From NCBI GenBank assembly GCA_964434425.1, contig CAYSVH010000012.1, positions 24,260 to 88,259 on the forward strand: a stretch of 64,000 nt of DNA. The letters are read 5' to 3'. Below are positions 16,751-26,275 of the stretch, piece after piece. This DNA is from CALMEC01 sp964434425. GTDB lineage: Bacteria > Actinomycetota > Thermoleophilia > Miltoncostaeales > Miltoncostaeaceae. Position 1 is the first letter of the stretch; every line of letters begins with the position of its first letter. The notes under the pieces are model-generated. The model was not told the origin of the DNA. It saw nothing but the letters and a program-made list of their open reading frames with translations, and made no database searches. A program made the position numbers and the translations under genes.

Positions 16751-17923
16751 ATGCAGGTGACCTTCGTGGTCCAGAGGTACGGGCCGGCCGTCATCGGCGG
16801 GGCCGAGGGACTCTGCCGGTCAACGGCCCGCGCGCTCGCGGCACGCGGTCACCGCGTTCATGTCATCACGACGACGGCACGCGAGTACCTGCACTGGACG
16901 CCCGTCGATCCCGTCGGCCCCTCGGAGGAGGACGGGGTCACCGTCTCGCGACACGACGCGGAGACACCGGACCCGGCCCGCGCCGCCGACCTGGCATCCA
17001 TGATCGCGACGGGCGGAGGAACCCCGGAGGCCGAGCGCGAATGGGCCGTCGCCCAGGGACCGATCAGCCGCCCCCTGCTCGACGAGGTCGCGTCCACCAG
17101 CGGACCCGTGGCACTCTGGACCTACCTCTACGCCACCAGCCAGCTGGCGGCGCCCCTCACCCGGGGACGGAGCATCCTCGTGCCCACCGCGCACAACGAA
17201 CCGCAGATCCGCTTCGGCCTGACCCGTGGCGTGATGAACCTGGCGGCCGGATTCGCCTTCCTCACGCCCGAGGAGCGGACGCTCGTGGACGACCACTTCG
17301 ACCTCCGCGGACGCCCCTCCCGGATCGTGGGCGCCGCCCTGCCGCCGAGGCCGGCGGACGGCGCCGTCGCCGCGGGAGATGTGGGCGATCTACCCGACGG
17401 CCCGTTCGCGCTGTACGTGGGACGCATGGACCCGGGCAAGGGCGTCGGCGAGCTTCTGCACCATCACGCGCACTACCGCCGGCAGGGCGGACGGGCGCGC
17501 CTGGTGTTCGCGGGACCCGGCGACCCGCCCCCCGGTCTTCCCGAATGGGCCGTCCACCTGGGACGCGTGAGCGACGCGATGCGCACCGCGCTTCTGACCC
17601 GCTGCGTCACCCTGGCGATGCCGTCGCGCAACGAGAGCTACTCACTCGTGCTGGCCGAGGCATGGCGCGAGGGATGCGCCACCCTGGGCACCGGGCACTC
17701 CCCGGTCATCGCCGGGCAGACGGCGCGAAGCGGAGGCGGCCTCGTCTACCGCACCCCGGACGAGTACGCCGCCGCCCTTCGCGTGCTCGAGTCGGATCGC
17801 GAGCTGCGTGACGAGCTCGCCGCCTCCGGCCGCCGGTGGTCGGAGGCGCAGACCTGGGACGGCGTCGCCGACCGCTGGGAGGCACTCGTCGCATCGGTCG
17901 CGGCGCAGAGCTCATCGTCCTGA
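16751..17923 (+). CDS. Glycosyltransferase family 4 (GT-B fold)
   Basis: 390 residues. The N-terminal Rossmann half has the donor-independent signature VVQRYGPAVIGGAEGLCRST, typical of GT4 enzymes in polysaccharide loci. The C-terminal half shows ALYVGRMDPGKGVGELL, LVFAGPGDPP and the E-x7-E region MPSRNESYSLVLAEAWREG, which contacts the nucleotide sugar. It is cytosolic and probably extends the lipid-linked repeat unit. It starts ten bases after the small coiled-coil gene and closes a four-gene run from 13583. Confidence 0.88.
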   Translation: MQVTFVVQRYGPAVIGGAEGLCRSTARALAARGHRVHVITTTAREYLHWTPVDPVGPSEEDGVTVSRHDAETPDPARAADLASMIATGGGTPEAEREWAVAQGPISRPLLDEVASTSGPVALWTYLYATSQLAAPLTRGRSILVPTAHNEPQIRFGLTRGVMNLAAGFAFLTPEERTLVDDHFDLRGRPSRIVGAALPPRPADGAVAAGDVGDLPDGPFALYVGRMDPGKGVGELLHHHAHYRRQGGRARLVFAGPGDPPPGLPEWAVHLGRVSDAMRTALLTRCVTLAMPSRNESYSLVLAEAWREGCATLGTGHSPVIAGQTARSGGGLVYRTPDEYAAALRVLESDRELRDELAASGRRWSEAQTWDGVADRWEALVASVAAQSSSS

Positions 17924-18183
17924 CATTTTTGTGTCCGGACGGAACGGACCCGGGTCCAGGCGCCGATCCTCCGCACGGAGACCGCGCCGCCGGGATGACG
18001 CCTCCCGCGGGTCTGCTCCCGGCACAGCCTGAGCGGAGCGGTGGCCGTGCCTCGGTCGCGATGCCGATGGAGGCGGGATCATCAGGGCTCTCGGGCACCT
18101 CGTCGGCGGCTTCTCTCGTGGCACGGCGCCGCCCGCACCGAGTACGGAGGATCGCGCGACCACGACACAGGGATCACCCCGAT

Positions 18184-18891
18184 TCAGCCGGCTCCCGGCC
18201 CGCGAACGGCGGATAACGGACGCCATCCCGGCACCCGCAGGAAGGCGCCGACCTCACCGGTCGCACGTGTTCGCGCACCCAGCCACAGCAGCGACACCCA
18301 GATGACGGCCAGACACCATCCGGCCAGCACGTCCGAGGGCCAGTGCCCTCCGTCGCCGACCACCGCCATGCCGATCACGGCCACGAACAGACCCGCCGCC
18401 ACGAGAACCGGCCACCTCCAGCGGGTTCCCCACGCCAGGACGACCGCGGCCGCCGCGATCGCCATCGACCCGAGCCCGTGCCCGCTGGGGAACGCCGTCT
18501 GCCCCGGTATCGGCAGGGGTGACTCACGGTCGAACAGCGACTTGAGAAGCGGCGTCGCCAGAACGATCGCGACCGCCAGGACCACGAACACGACGGCGCG
18601 CAACCGCCGGGTGACGAGGAGGCCGGCGAGCCCCAGGATCATCAGGAGTGCCACCTCGCGATCGTCGTTCAGGCGGAGCGCCTGCGGCATCACCCACCGC
18701 AGGAAGCGACTGTCGCCGCCCGGTGTGGCGTCGGGCGACCATGCCGACGCACCGTAGAGCTGCGCGAAGATCGAACGGTCGGCCCCGACCGGTGACCGCG
18801 AGGCGTAGACCGCGAGTGCGACGAAGACCGTGAGCGGGAGGGCCACGCCCGCCGCTACGACCGCGGCGACGGTCGGGCGTGCCCGTGGCAT
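18184..18891 (-). CDS. PAP2-superfamily membrane phosphatase-like protein, partly degenerate motifs
   Basis: About 235 residues with five or six membrane helices. PAP2 acid phosphatases dephosphorylate undecaprenyl or phosphatidyl phosphates outside the membrane. Motif 2 (FPSGH, 134-138) is intact, and motif 3 keeps its His and Asp (GGHWPSDVLAGW, H183 and D187). Motif 1 reads KSLFDRESP, where the second Arg of the usual K-x6-RP is Ser, and the SR pair that opens motif 3 is replaced. Activity is therefore uncertain. ATG 18891 is used; a start further upstream at 19005 would add a poorly structured leader overlapping the asnB promoter region. Confidence 0.7.
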   Translation of the reverse strand: MPRARPTVAAVVAAGVALPLTVFVALAVYASRSPVGADRSIFAQLYGASAWSPDATPGGDSRFLRWVMPQALRLNDDREVALLMILGLAGLLVTRRLRAVVFVVLAVAIVLATPLLKSLFDRESPLPIPGQTAFPSGHGLGSMAIAAAAVVLAWGTRWRWPVLVAAGLFVAVIGMAVVGDGGHWPSDVLAGWCLAVIWVSLLWLGARTRATGEVGAFLRVPGWRPLSAVRGPGAG

Positions 18892-19051
18892 CTCGTCATC
18901 TGTCGTCGCTCCGATCGGACGAACCCCCTGAGGCTCCGCCGGCGTCTCCCCGCATCCGGCCATCCGGGCCGGCGCACGGACGGGAGAAGTGACGATAGCG
19001 CGCACTCCATCGGCATCCGTCCCGCCATGGTCGCACCGACGGACAGCCCGC

Positions 19052-19057
19052 TACACT
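19052..19057 (+). promoter_or_regulatory. Candidate -10 element for asnB
   Basis: TACACT lies nine bases before the asnB ATG. The GGAGG just before the ATG is too close to act as a ribosome site, which favours a nearly leaderless transcript. Confidence 0.35.
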
Positions 19058-19066
19058 GCCCGGAGG

Positions 19067-20947
19067 ATGTGTGGAATCTGCGGCCTCGTGTCGCTCACCG
19101 GGGAGCGGGTCGACCGTGAGGTCGTGACCCGGATGAACGACGCGCTGGAACATCGCGGACCCGATGCCGCGGGCGTCTTCTGCGACGGGGTCGCCGGCAT
19201 CGCCAACCGCCGCCTGTCGATCATCGACCTCGCCGGAGGCGACCAGCCGATCTCCAACGAGGACTCGACCGTCCACGTCGTCCAGAACGGCGAGATCTAT
19301 AACTACCGCGAGCTGCGCGCCGAACTGGAGGCGAACGGCCACCGGTTCCGCACCAACTCCGACACAGAGGTGCTGGTCCACCTCTACGAGCAGGAGGGGC
19401 CGAAGTTCGCCCGCCGCCTGCGCGGCATGTTCGCGGTCGCGGTCTGGGACGTGCCGCGACGGCGGTTCGTGCTCGCCCGCGACCAGTACGGCATCAAGCC
19501 GATGTACTACCGGATGACCGCCGGGAGCATCGCCTTCGCATCCGAGCTGAAGTCGCTCATGCGGCAGCCGGGCTTCCCGCGTGAGATCGATCTGGACGCA
19601 CTCGAGGCGTACCTCGCCTTCTCCTGCATCCCCTCGCCGCTCACGATCTTCACCGAGGCCCGCAAGCTCCCCGCCGGTCACGTACTCGTGTGGGAGGGGA
19701 CCGGCACCACCGACAGTGCGCGCATCGAGCGCTACGCCGCACCGCGACCGCCGGTCGATCCGGGCGGCTCGCGGGTCGACGAGGACGAACTCGCGGAGGA
19801 GATCCGGCGACGGCTCGCCGACTCGGTCAAGGCGCATCTCATCGCCGACGTGCCCGTCGGGGTGATGCTGTCGGGCGGGGTGGACTCGTCCGCGCTGGCG
19901 GCCATGGCATCCGAGAACGGCGCCACACGGGTCAGCACCTTCACGATCGGCTTCGACGAACGCGGCTTCGACGAACGCGAGCGCGCCCGCGCCGTCGCGC
20001 AGCGCTACGGCACCGACCACCACGAGATGGTGCTGCGGCCGAACGCCCTCGAGCTCCTGCCCAAGATGGCCGAGATCTTCGACGAGCCGTTCGCCGACTC
20101 GTCGGCGATCCCGACCTACCTCGTCTCGCAGCTCGCCCGCGAACACGTGAAGGTGGCGCTGTCGGGCGAGGGCGGCGACGAGCTGTTCGGCGGGTACTTC
20201 AACTACGTCGGCCACCGTCTCGCGCCGTCCGTCGGGAAGCTGGCGCCCGCGCTGCGGCCGCTGATCAACCACCTGCCCAGCTCGACCAAGCGCGCGAGCA
20301 GCCTCGACTACAAGGCGAAGCGCTTCGTCGACGGCGCCGCGCAGCGGCCGTTGGAGCGCCACTCAACCTGGAAGAGCATCTTCTCGCCCGAGCTTCGCGC
20401 CGAGATCCTCACGCCGGACCACCGGGGCGCATACGACCCCACCGAGTTGCTTCGCCCGACGTACGACGAGACGGCGGGAGTCGATCCCCTCGCGCGGATC
20501 ATGGACGTCGACCTCCGCGTGTTCCTGGTGGAGGACATGCTGGTGAAGACGGACCGCACCAGCATGGCGCGGTCGCTCGAGACCCGCGTGCCCTTCCTCG
20601 ACCCGGCCGTCACCGACCTGGCGCTTGCGATCCCGTCCCGGCTGAAGGTGCGTGGCCTGTCAAAGAAGCGGCTGCTACGCAAGGCGCTGGCCCCCCTCGT
20701 CCCGGACATCGTCCTGAACGGCCGCAAGCAGGGCTTCTCGATTCCCGTCGGCACCTGGCTGCGGGAGGATCTCCAGTCGACGGCGCGCGAGCTTCTGGCA
20801 CCGTCCGCGATCCGCGCACAGGGAGTGTTCCGCGACGACGTCGTCACCCGGCTGCTCGACCAGCACTCCCGTGGCGAACGCGACTACAGCCGGCAGCTGT
20901 GGGCCCTCCTGATCTTCGGTCTCTGGTACGAGCGCTACGTGCGATGA
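19067..20947 (+). CDS. asnB: Asparagine synthase (glutamine-hydrolysing), locus-type amidotransferase
   Basis: 626 residues starting MCGICGL, so Cys2 becomes the N-terminal glutaminase nucleophile. The Ntn domain contains NRRLSIIDLAGGDQP and NGEIYNY. The synthetase domain has the ATP-pyrophosphatase P-loop VMLSGGVDSSALAA and the later SGEGGDELFGGY and RVPFLD motifs. Family enzymes amidate aspartate; copies inside polysaccharide loci (WbpS-like, or those linked to PEP-CTERM systems) are thought to amidate sugar carboxylates or link amino groups. Its location, coupled by ATGA to the beta-helix lipoprotein and surrounded by glycan genes, favours such a role, but this is inference. Confidence 0.88.
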   Translation: MCGICGLVSLTGERVDREVVTRMNDALEHRGPDAAGVFCDGVAGIANRRLSIIDLAGGDQPISNEDSTVHVVQNGEIYNYRELRAELEANGHRFRTNSDTEVLVHLYEQEGPKFARRLRGMFAVAVWDVPRRRFVLARDQYGIKPMYYRMTAGSIAFASELKSLMRQPGFPREIDLDALEAYLAFSCIPSPLTIFTEARKLPAGHVLVWEGTGTTDSARIERYAAPRPPVDPGGSRVDEDELAEEIRRRLADSVKAHLIADVPVGVMLSGGVDSSALAAMASENGATRVSTFTIGFDERGFDERERARAVAQRYGTDHHEMVLRPNALELLPKMAEIFDEPFADSSAIPTYLVSQLAREHVKVALSGEGGDELFGGYFNYVGHRLAPSVGKLAPALRPLINHLPSSTKRASSLDYKAKRFVDGAAQRPLERHSTWKSIFSPELRAEILTPDHRGAYDPTELLRPTYDETAGVDPLARIMDVDLRVFLVEDMLVKTDRTSMARSLETRVPFLDPAVTDLALAIPSRLKVRGLSKKRLLRKALAPLVPDIVLNGRKQGFSIPVGTWLREDLQSTARELLAPSAIRAQGVFRDDVVTRLLDQHSRGERDYSRQLWALLIFGLWYERYVR

Positions 20948-22086
20948 GCCCCCGCCACCCCCGGTTCGGAAGCACCTTCACGATCGTCGTGATCGCCGTC
21001 GCGGCCCTGCTCGCCGGCTGCGGCGCCAGCGCGATCTCAACCGACGGACACCCCCGGCCCCCCGCCCCGCTGCAGCGTGATCTGGACGGCGCGTCGGTCC
21101 GCTGGGTCTCGCCCGAGGGCGACGACGCCGCGCCGGGATCGCAGGCCCGGCCGTGGCGGACGCTCACCCGGGGACTCCGCGACGCGGAACCCGGAACGAT
21201 CCTCGTGCTGGCCGACGGCACATACCGCGGGAGCGTGGCCACGGACGCCGCCGGGACGGAGGCCCAGCCGATCGTCGTCACCAGCGCCCCCGACGGGCGA
21301 GCGGTGATCGCGGCCGACGGTGATTTCGCCCTCCAGGTCGGCTCCGGTGCGGCGCACATCACGTTCGACGGCGTCGACTTCACCGGTGCGGTCGGCGCGT
21401 CGTCGGCGAACATCTACGTCTCCGGCGACGCCCACGACATCACCTTCCGCGCCTGTGAGGTGTCGGGATCCGCGCGGCAGGGCTTCTTCTCGGAACAGGA
21501 CACCAAGCGGGTCACGGTCGAGGCGTGCGTGTTCCACGACAACGGCGGCACCGGTCCGGACAACCAGGACCACAACATGTACGTGGGCGGTGAGGGTCAT
21601 AGGATCGTGAACAACGCCGTCATGCGGGCGCACAACGGCTACGGGATCCAGGTCTACCCCGTCGCACGCAACGTCGTGGTCGCGAACAACACGGTCGTCG
21701 ACAACCGCGGCGGGATCATCGTCGGCGGATACGACCGCACCGCCGCGAACAACATCACGGTGACCGGAAACATCGTCGCCCACAACCAGGACGTCGGCCT
21801 CACGAGCTACTGGGGCGGCGGCCCGGAGGACGCGGGCAACCGGATCACCGGCAACATCGTCGACCGCAACGGACGCAACATCGACACGTCCGCGGGTGGC
21901 GCCGAGTTCGGCGACAACCCCTCCGGCGACCCCCGGTTCGTCGATCTGGCGAACGGCGACCTGCGCCTGCGCGAGGGAGGCCCGGCGATCGACACGGCAC
22001 CGCCTGAGTTCGCACCGGACACGGACTTCACCGGCGACGCCCGTGACGACGGCTCACCCGACATCGGCGCGTTCGAGTTCCGGTGA
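20944..22086 (+). CDS. Right-handed beta-helix lipoprotein (polysaccharide-associated)
   Basis: 380 residues from an ATG overlapping the asnB stop. The N-terminus has a lipoprotein signal with lipobox LLAGC. The mature part begins with VRWVSPEGDDAAPGSQARPW, the DUF1565-type opening of pectate-lyase-like parallel beta-helices. It then shows many NN.V/N.T ladders (VVVANNTVVDNRGGIIVGG) and ends SPDIGAFEFR. Such proteins bind or cleave acidic polysaccharides; alginate-epimerase-like activity is possible. It is paralogous to the secreted protein at 38544, sharing RPWRT, the helix ladders and the C-terminal D(I/L)GA(F/I)E. Confidence 0.82.
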   Translation: MSPRHPRFGSTFTIVVIAVAALLAGCGASAISTDGHPRPPAPLQRDLDGASVRWVSPEGDDAAPGSQARPWRTLTRGLRDAEPGTILVLADGTYRGSVATDAAGTEAQPIVVTSAPDGRAVIAADGDFALQVGSGAAHITFDGVDFTGAVGASSANIYVSGDAHDITFRACEVSGSARQGFFSEQDTKRVTVEACVFHDNGGTGPDNQDHNMYVGGEGHRIVNNAVMRAHNGYGIQVYPVARNVVVANNTVVDNRGGIIVGGYDRTAANNITVTGNIVAHNQDVGLTSYWGGGPEDAGNRITGNIVDRNGRNIDTSAGGAEFGDNPSGDPRFVDLANGDLRLREGGPAIDTAPPEFAPDTDFTGDARDDGSPDIGAFEFR

Positions 22087-22239
22087 GCCGTCGGCGCGCG
22101 TGCGAGAAGTCCGGGCATTCCAGGCGCTCCGGCTCGCGCACCGCCTCGGCCGACCCCGGCCGTCACCCGGCGAGCCACGGACGGACCCCGAACGTGCAGT
22201 AAACTCCTCCGCAGAGTTGCGACGGAGGACAACACCGCG

Positions 22240-23028
22240 ATGGACCGCTCAAAGGAAAAACGCGTCGAAGGGCGCACCGGTCAGGGCCCCAACGGAACGC
22301 CGGGCGAGACGGGGATGACGGCGGCGTCCAGCCGGAGTGAGCGCGCGAAGCGGACCTTCGACATGGTGGTCTCGGGTGTACTCCTCATCATCACCGCACC
22401 GCTGTTCGTCGTGCTCGCGGTCACCATCGTCATCGAGAGCCGTGGCGGGGTGTTCTTCCGCTGCGACCGGGCCGGTTACCGCAACGGGACGCTCGGCGTG
22501 CTGAAGTTCCGGAAGATGACCGACCGTGCAACCGGATCGGCCCTCACGCTCGCCGACGACGACCGGTTCACCCGGGTCGGGAAGTTCCTCGCCGCCACGA
22601 AGCTCGACGAGCTGCCCCAGCTGTGGAACGTCTTCCGCGGGGACATGAGCCTCGTCGGGCCACGTCCGGAGGACAAGCGCTTCGCCCGGATGCACCAGAC
22701 GAGCTACGACCGCATCCTCTCGGTCCGTCCCGGCATCACCGGGCTGTCCCAGCTCGCCTTCGCCAAGGAGGGTGAGATCCTCGCGACCGACGACCCCGAG
22801 ACCCACTACGTCACCGCGCTGCTCCCGCAGAAGGTGGCGCTCGATGAGCGCTACGCATCCGAACGCACGCTGTTCCTCGACGTGAGGATCCTCTTCTGGA
22901 CGACGATGGCGATCATCTTCCGCCGTGAGGTCGCGGTCAACCGGAACACGCTGGCCATGGGTTTCCGGCGCCACACGCCGAACAACGGCCAGACGACGCA
23001 CAACCGCCGTGCCAACGACCCCAGGTAG
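22240..23028 (+). CDS. Undecaprenyl-phosphate sugar transferase (WcaJ/PglC-like)
   Basis: 262 residues with one N-terminal membrane-inserting helix (VSGVLLIITAPLFVVLAVTI) and the catalytic domain of bacterial sugar transferases: LKFRKMTDRA, KLDELPQLWNVFRGDMSLVG, PRPEDKRFA and RPGITGLSQL. It lacks the four-helix N-terminus of 14984, so it is a minimal, monotopic-type enzyme. It initiates a lipid-linked glycan. Two initiators in one locus suggest two glycans or alternative first sugars. A GGAGG lies 13 bases before the ATG; M26 (22315) is another possible start. Confidence 0.9.
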   Translation: MDRSKEKRVEGRTGQGPNGTPGETGMTAASSRSERAKRTFDMVVSGVLLIITAPLFVVLAVTIVIESRGGVFFRCDRAGYRNGTLGVLKFRKMTDRATGSALTLADDDRFTRVGKFLAATKLDELPQLWNVFRGDMSLVGPRPEDKRFARMHQTSYDRILSVRPGITGLSQLAFAKEGEILATDDPETHYVTALLPQKVALDERYASERTLFLDVRILFWTTMAIIFRREVAVNRNTLAMGFRRHTPNNGQTTHNRRANDPR

Positions 23029-23178
23029 TCGCGCCGTGGAGACCACAACCCGGATCACCCGGGTCCCCTGAGCCGTGCCGACCATGGCGACAGGCAGGCG
23101 CCGAGCACGGGCGGCGGCACCAGCGGCGCGGATGACGATCCCGCCACGCGGTCGCACCGCCGCGCGCGGAGACCGTTC

Positions 23179-24717
23179 ATGACCGCGCCGGCACCCGCCA
23201 CGGCCGGACAGATCGCACTGCCCCCGGAGCCGGCGCGCCGGCTGAACGGGCTCGAATGGATCCTCGCCGCCATCGTCGTGGCGATCGCCGTCGGCGCCAT
23301 CGCCGCGCTGGGCGGCGCCGCGGTCCTCCCCCTCATCGTCGTCCTCGCCGCGCCGGTGGTCGTACTGGCGTGGGGTGCGACGATGTCGGACGTCCTCATC
23401 GCATCGGTCTTCCTGGAGGTGATCCAGTTCGGGGGTCTCACGATCTCCCGTCTGCTCGCTCCCATCGCGCTCCTGGTCGTGGTGATCGCGCTCATCCGGG
23501 GGAACGCCCGGTTCCAGCCCGCGCCGCTTCTCGTACCCATCGCCGCCTACGCGATGTGGGGGATCGCGAGCGGGATCTGGACCGTCAGCCCGTCACACAC
23601 CACCCGGATCCTGGGATCGCTCGGCATCGCGCTCACCTACATGGCCGCCTTCGCGATCCTGGTGGACGACAAGCGCGATCTGAGGCGGACGTTCGCGGTG
23701 CTCGGCGGCGCATCCATCGCCATCGGGCTGTCCTCCATCGCCGCGTTCGTGGGCTATCCGGTCTTCGCCACGGAGAGCCTTCAGGACGGACGCAGCCAGG
23801 GCGGTGTCGGCGACCCCAACTTCTTCGCGAACGTCCAGCTCGTCGCGCTCCCGATCCTGCTCCTCATGGCCACCCAGGCCAGGACCCGGGGTGCGCGCAT
23901 CTTCTTCGGGATCGGAACCGTCGTGGCGGTCGCGTCGGTCTTCGCGACGCTGTCGCGGGGCGGGATGCTGGCCCTCGTCGTGGTCGCCCTCATCCTTCCG
24001 TTCATCCCCGCCCGCGCGTATCTCGGAACCCCGCGGCAGAAGACCGCCGTCCTGATCATGCTCGCGGTGGCCGTCGGCGTGCTGTTCACCCTGCCCACGT
24101 TCCGGGCCGAGGTCGTCGACCGCGTGCAGACGCTCTTCGCTCCGCAACAGGTCTACGACGACGACTACGAGGAGGGCGGCGGCGGATCCAGCTCGGGGTC
24201 GGGGCGCACCGAGCTGTGGAAGGCCGCCTTCACATCCATCGGCGAGCGGCCACTGCACGGCCTGGGGCTCGGTGCGTTCCCCTCACAGTCCACGCAACTC
24301 CTCTTCCGCACGCCCGGCGTGCAACTCGACCGCATCGCGACCCACGTCGACGGCATCGAGGCGCACAGCGCCTACATCGGCACGACGGTCGATCTGGGCT
24401 TCATCGGCCTCGCGTTCTTCCTGTCGATCCTCATCACGCTGTTCGTTTCGCTGCTGCGGCTCGCCAGGAGGGCACAGCGCCGGAACGAGCTCTTCATCGC
24501 CCGCCTCGCGATCGCCATGATCCTGAGCCTGGTGGGCTGGGCGATTTCGTCCGCGTTCATCGAAACCGAGACCGCACGCCCCCTGTGGATCCTCATCGGC
24601 CTGACGTTCGCCCTCGAGAAGATCGTCCGACGCGCCGAATCAGACCATTACGCGGCGTTCACGGCCGCGCTGAACCGCTCGTGGCAGTCTCCTGGGTCCG
24701 GAAAGACCCCGGCATGA
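23179..24717 (+). CDS. O-antigen ligase/polymerase-family protein (Wzy-like)
   Basis: 512 residues with about twelve membrane helices and the Wzy_C/O-antigen-ligase domain. A periplasmic loop of about 90 residues (from QQVYDDDYEEGGGG to GIEAHSAYIGTT) includes the conserved HG-G-GAF and H...Y pattern (LHGLGLGAFPSQ; IEAHSAYIGTTVDLG). Family members polymerise repeat units or ligate glycans outside the membrane. The adjacent Wzc-like gene and the flippase at 37005 support a Wzx/Wzy pathway. The acidic Gly/Ser-rich stretch near residue 330 is unusual. Confidence 0.85.
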   Translation: MTAPAPATAGQIALPPEPARRLNGLEWILAAIVVAIAVGAIAALGGAAVLPLIVVLAAPVVVLAWGATMSDVLIASVFLEVIQFGGLTISRLLAPIALLVVVIALIRGNARFQPAPLLVPIAAYAMWGIASGIWTVSPSHTTRILGSLGIALTYMAAFAILVDDKRDLRRTFAVLGGASIAIGLSSIAAFVGYPVFATESLQDGRSQGGVGDPNFFANVQLVALPILLLMATQARTRGARIFFGIGTVVAVASVFATLSRGGMLALVVVALILPFIPARAYLGTPRQKTAVLIMLAVAVGVLFTLPTFRAEVVDRVQTLFAPQQVYDDDYEEGGGGSSSGSGRTELWKAAFTSIGERPLHGLGLGAFPSQSTQLLFRTPGVQLDRIATHVDGIEAHSAYIGTTVDLGFIGLAFFLSILITLFVSLLRLARRAQRRNELFIARLAIAMILSLVGWAISSAFIETETARPLWILIGLTFALEKIVRRAESDHYAAFTAALNRSWQSPGSGKTPA

Positions 24718-24766
24718 GAACGCGCATCCGCGTGCACCAGCAACAGAGGAGGCAACGAGCCCCATC

Positions 24767-26251
24767 ATGACAACAGCGAACCGGGACCTCTCCAACGACG
24801 CGCCCCTCGCGCCGAACGACGACGCGCCACGCGTCAACACCGTCCGCGCGATCCGCAACAACGCCTGGCTGGTGGCCGTCGTCCTCGTGGGCGCGCTCGT
24901 GTTCGCGGGCATCGTCACGAGCCTGCAGGAGCGCGTCTACCGGGCGTCGACCTCGTTCGTGGTGGTCCAGCCCGGCGACACCCTGAGCCGGTCGGTGATC
25001 GCCGACATCGCGCTCACGCAGACCGTCGCCGGCCTCGCCGAGACCGACATCGTCGCCGCCGAGGTGGTCGAACGGGCCGACCTCGACACCACGCCGAAGA
25101 AATTCCTGGAGAACCTGAACGTCACCGTGCGCCCGTCCGCGTCGGTCGTCGACGTCACCTTCGACGACCCGGACCAGGAGCAGGCGAAGCGCGCTCTCAC
25201 CGTCATGTCGCAGGTGTTCAACGACCTCGTCGAGCGAGACCTGGTGGCCCGGCGCTCCACCGGGACGACGACGGACAACCTCCTCGAGATCAAGACGTTC
25301 AGCGCTCCGCACGTCCAGCCCGACGCCGTCTCTCCCAAGCCCGCGAGGACGCTGCTGTTCGCTGGCATCCTGGGCCTCATCGCGGGTGTGCTCATCGCCC
25401 TCCTGCGCGAGCGGCTGGACGACCGCATCCGTGACCGCCGCGACGCGGGCGCCGCATTCGGAGCTCCCGTGATCGGTGCCCTGCCCGCCGGATGGGAACT
25501 GCCGCCGCTCTCCGCGAAGCCCCGCAGCCGCCGGAGCCCGGCCGGATCCGGCCGAACGGGTGCGACGCGGGGCAAGCGTCGTGACGATCCCGAGGCACAG
25601 CGTGAACTGGTCGATCAGGCCGCACAGCTGCTCAGCCTGAACGTCGAGGCGCTCCGCAGCGGAACCGAGGGCAACGCCATCGTCGTGACGAGCACACGCC
25701 GGGACGAGGGGAAGACCTCCGTCGTGGCGCACCTCGGAACGGCGCTCGCCCGCAACGGCATGAACGTGATCTGCGTGGAGGTCGACGCCAACGGGCCGCC
25801 GCTCCACCGCCAGCTCGGTGTGGACGCACCCTCCGTCGGCCTGCTCCAGGTGGTGCGGCGCGACGCGCGGGTCTCGGAGGCCCTCGTGACCGTCCCCGTC
25901 AACGCCGTCGCCGAGGACGACCCCGAGATCGAGGCGCGCGGCGGCCTGCGGATCCTCACCGTGGGCGACACGGACGTGAGCCTCGCCGCGCTGCTGTCGG
26001 AGGACGCGATCTCCCGGCTCGTGCAGGTGCTGCGCGCCTACGCGGACTTCGTGATCTTCGACGCCTCGCCCATCGGATTCGGAGAGGCGCACCGGCTCGT
26101 GCGGACGACCGACACGGTGATCATGGTCGCGCGGCGCGGCAACACCCGCCGCAGGCGAGCCCAGACCGCCCGCGCCATCCTCGACCGCCTCGGGGCGCGG
26201 CGCACGGCCGTCGTGCTCACCGACGCGGACGCCGACGAGTCGGTGCTGTAA
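24767..26251 (+). CDS. Polysaccharide co-polymerase with degenerate BY-kinase domain (Wzc-like)
   Basis: 494 residues. A Wzz-type domain (two membrane helices at about 33-52 and 194-213 with a periplasmic part between) controls chain length with Wzy. The cytosolic C-terminal half (from about 300) is a MinD-like P-loop domain as in bacterial tyrosine kinases. The Walker A region reads TSTRRDEGKTSV (308-319), with K316 but without the usual PGEGKS/T glycine. Walker A' is VEVDAN with D340, Walker B is FVIFDASPIG. The C-terminus has no tyrosine cluster, so autophosphorylation of the usual kind is unlikely. It lies 49 bases after the Wzy-like gene. Confidence 0.87.
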   Translation: MTTANRDLSNDAPLAPNDDAPRVNTVRAIRNNAWLVAVVLVGALVFAGIVTSLQERVYRASTSFVVVQPGDTLSRSVIADIALTQTVAGLAETDIVAAEVVERADLDTTPKKFLENLNVTVRPSASVVDVTFDDPDQEQAKRALTVMSQVFNDLVERDLVARRSTGTTTDNLLEIKTFSAPHVQPDAVSPKPARTLLFAGILGLIAGVLIALLRERLDDRIRDRRDAGAAFGAPVIGALPAGWELPPLSAKPRSRRSPAGSGRTGATRGKRRDDPEAQRELVDQAAQLLSLNVEALRSGTEGNAIVVTSTRRDEGKTSVVAHLGTALARNGMNVICVEVDANGPPLHRQLGVDAPSVGLLQVVRRDARVSEALVTVPVNAVAEDDPEIEARGGLRILTVGDTDVSLAALLSEDAISRLVQVLRAYADFVIFDASPIGFGEAHRLVRTTDTVIMVARRGNTRRRRAQTARAILDRLGARRTAVVLTDADADESVL

Positions 26252-26256
26252 CCCCC

Positions 26257-26270
26257 GGCGGCCGGCCGCC
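26257..26270. terminator. GC-rich palindrome between convergent genes
   Basis: GGCGGCCGGCCGCC is a perfect 14-base palindrome in the 24-base gap between the Wzc-like and APH-like genes, followed by TTCGCC. It can form a strong hairpin with neighbouring bases or, as a dyad, bind protein. Confidence 0.35.
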
Positions 26271-26275
26271 TTCGC

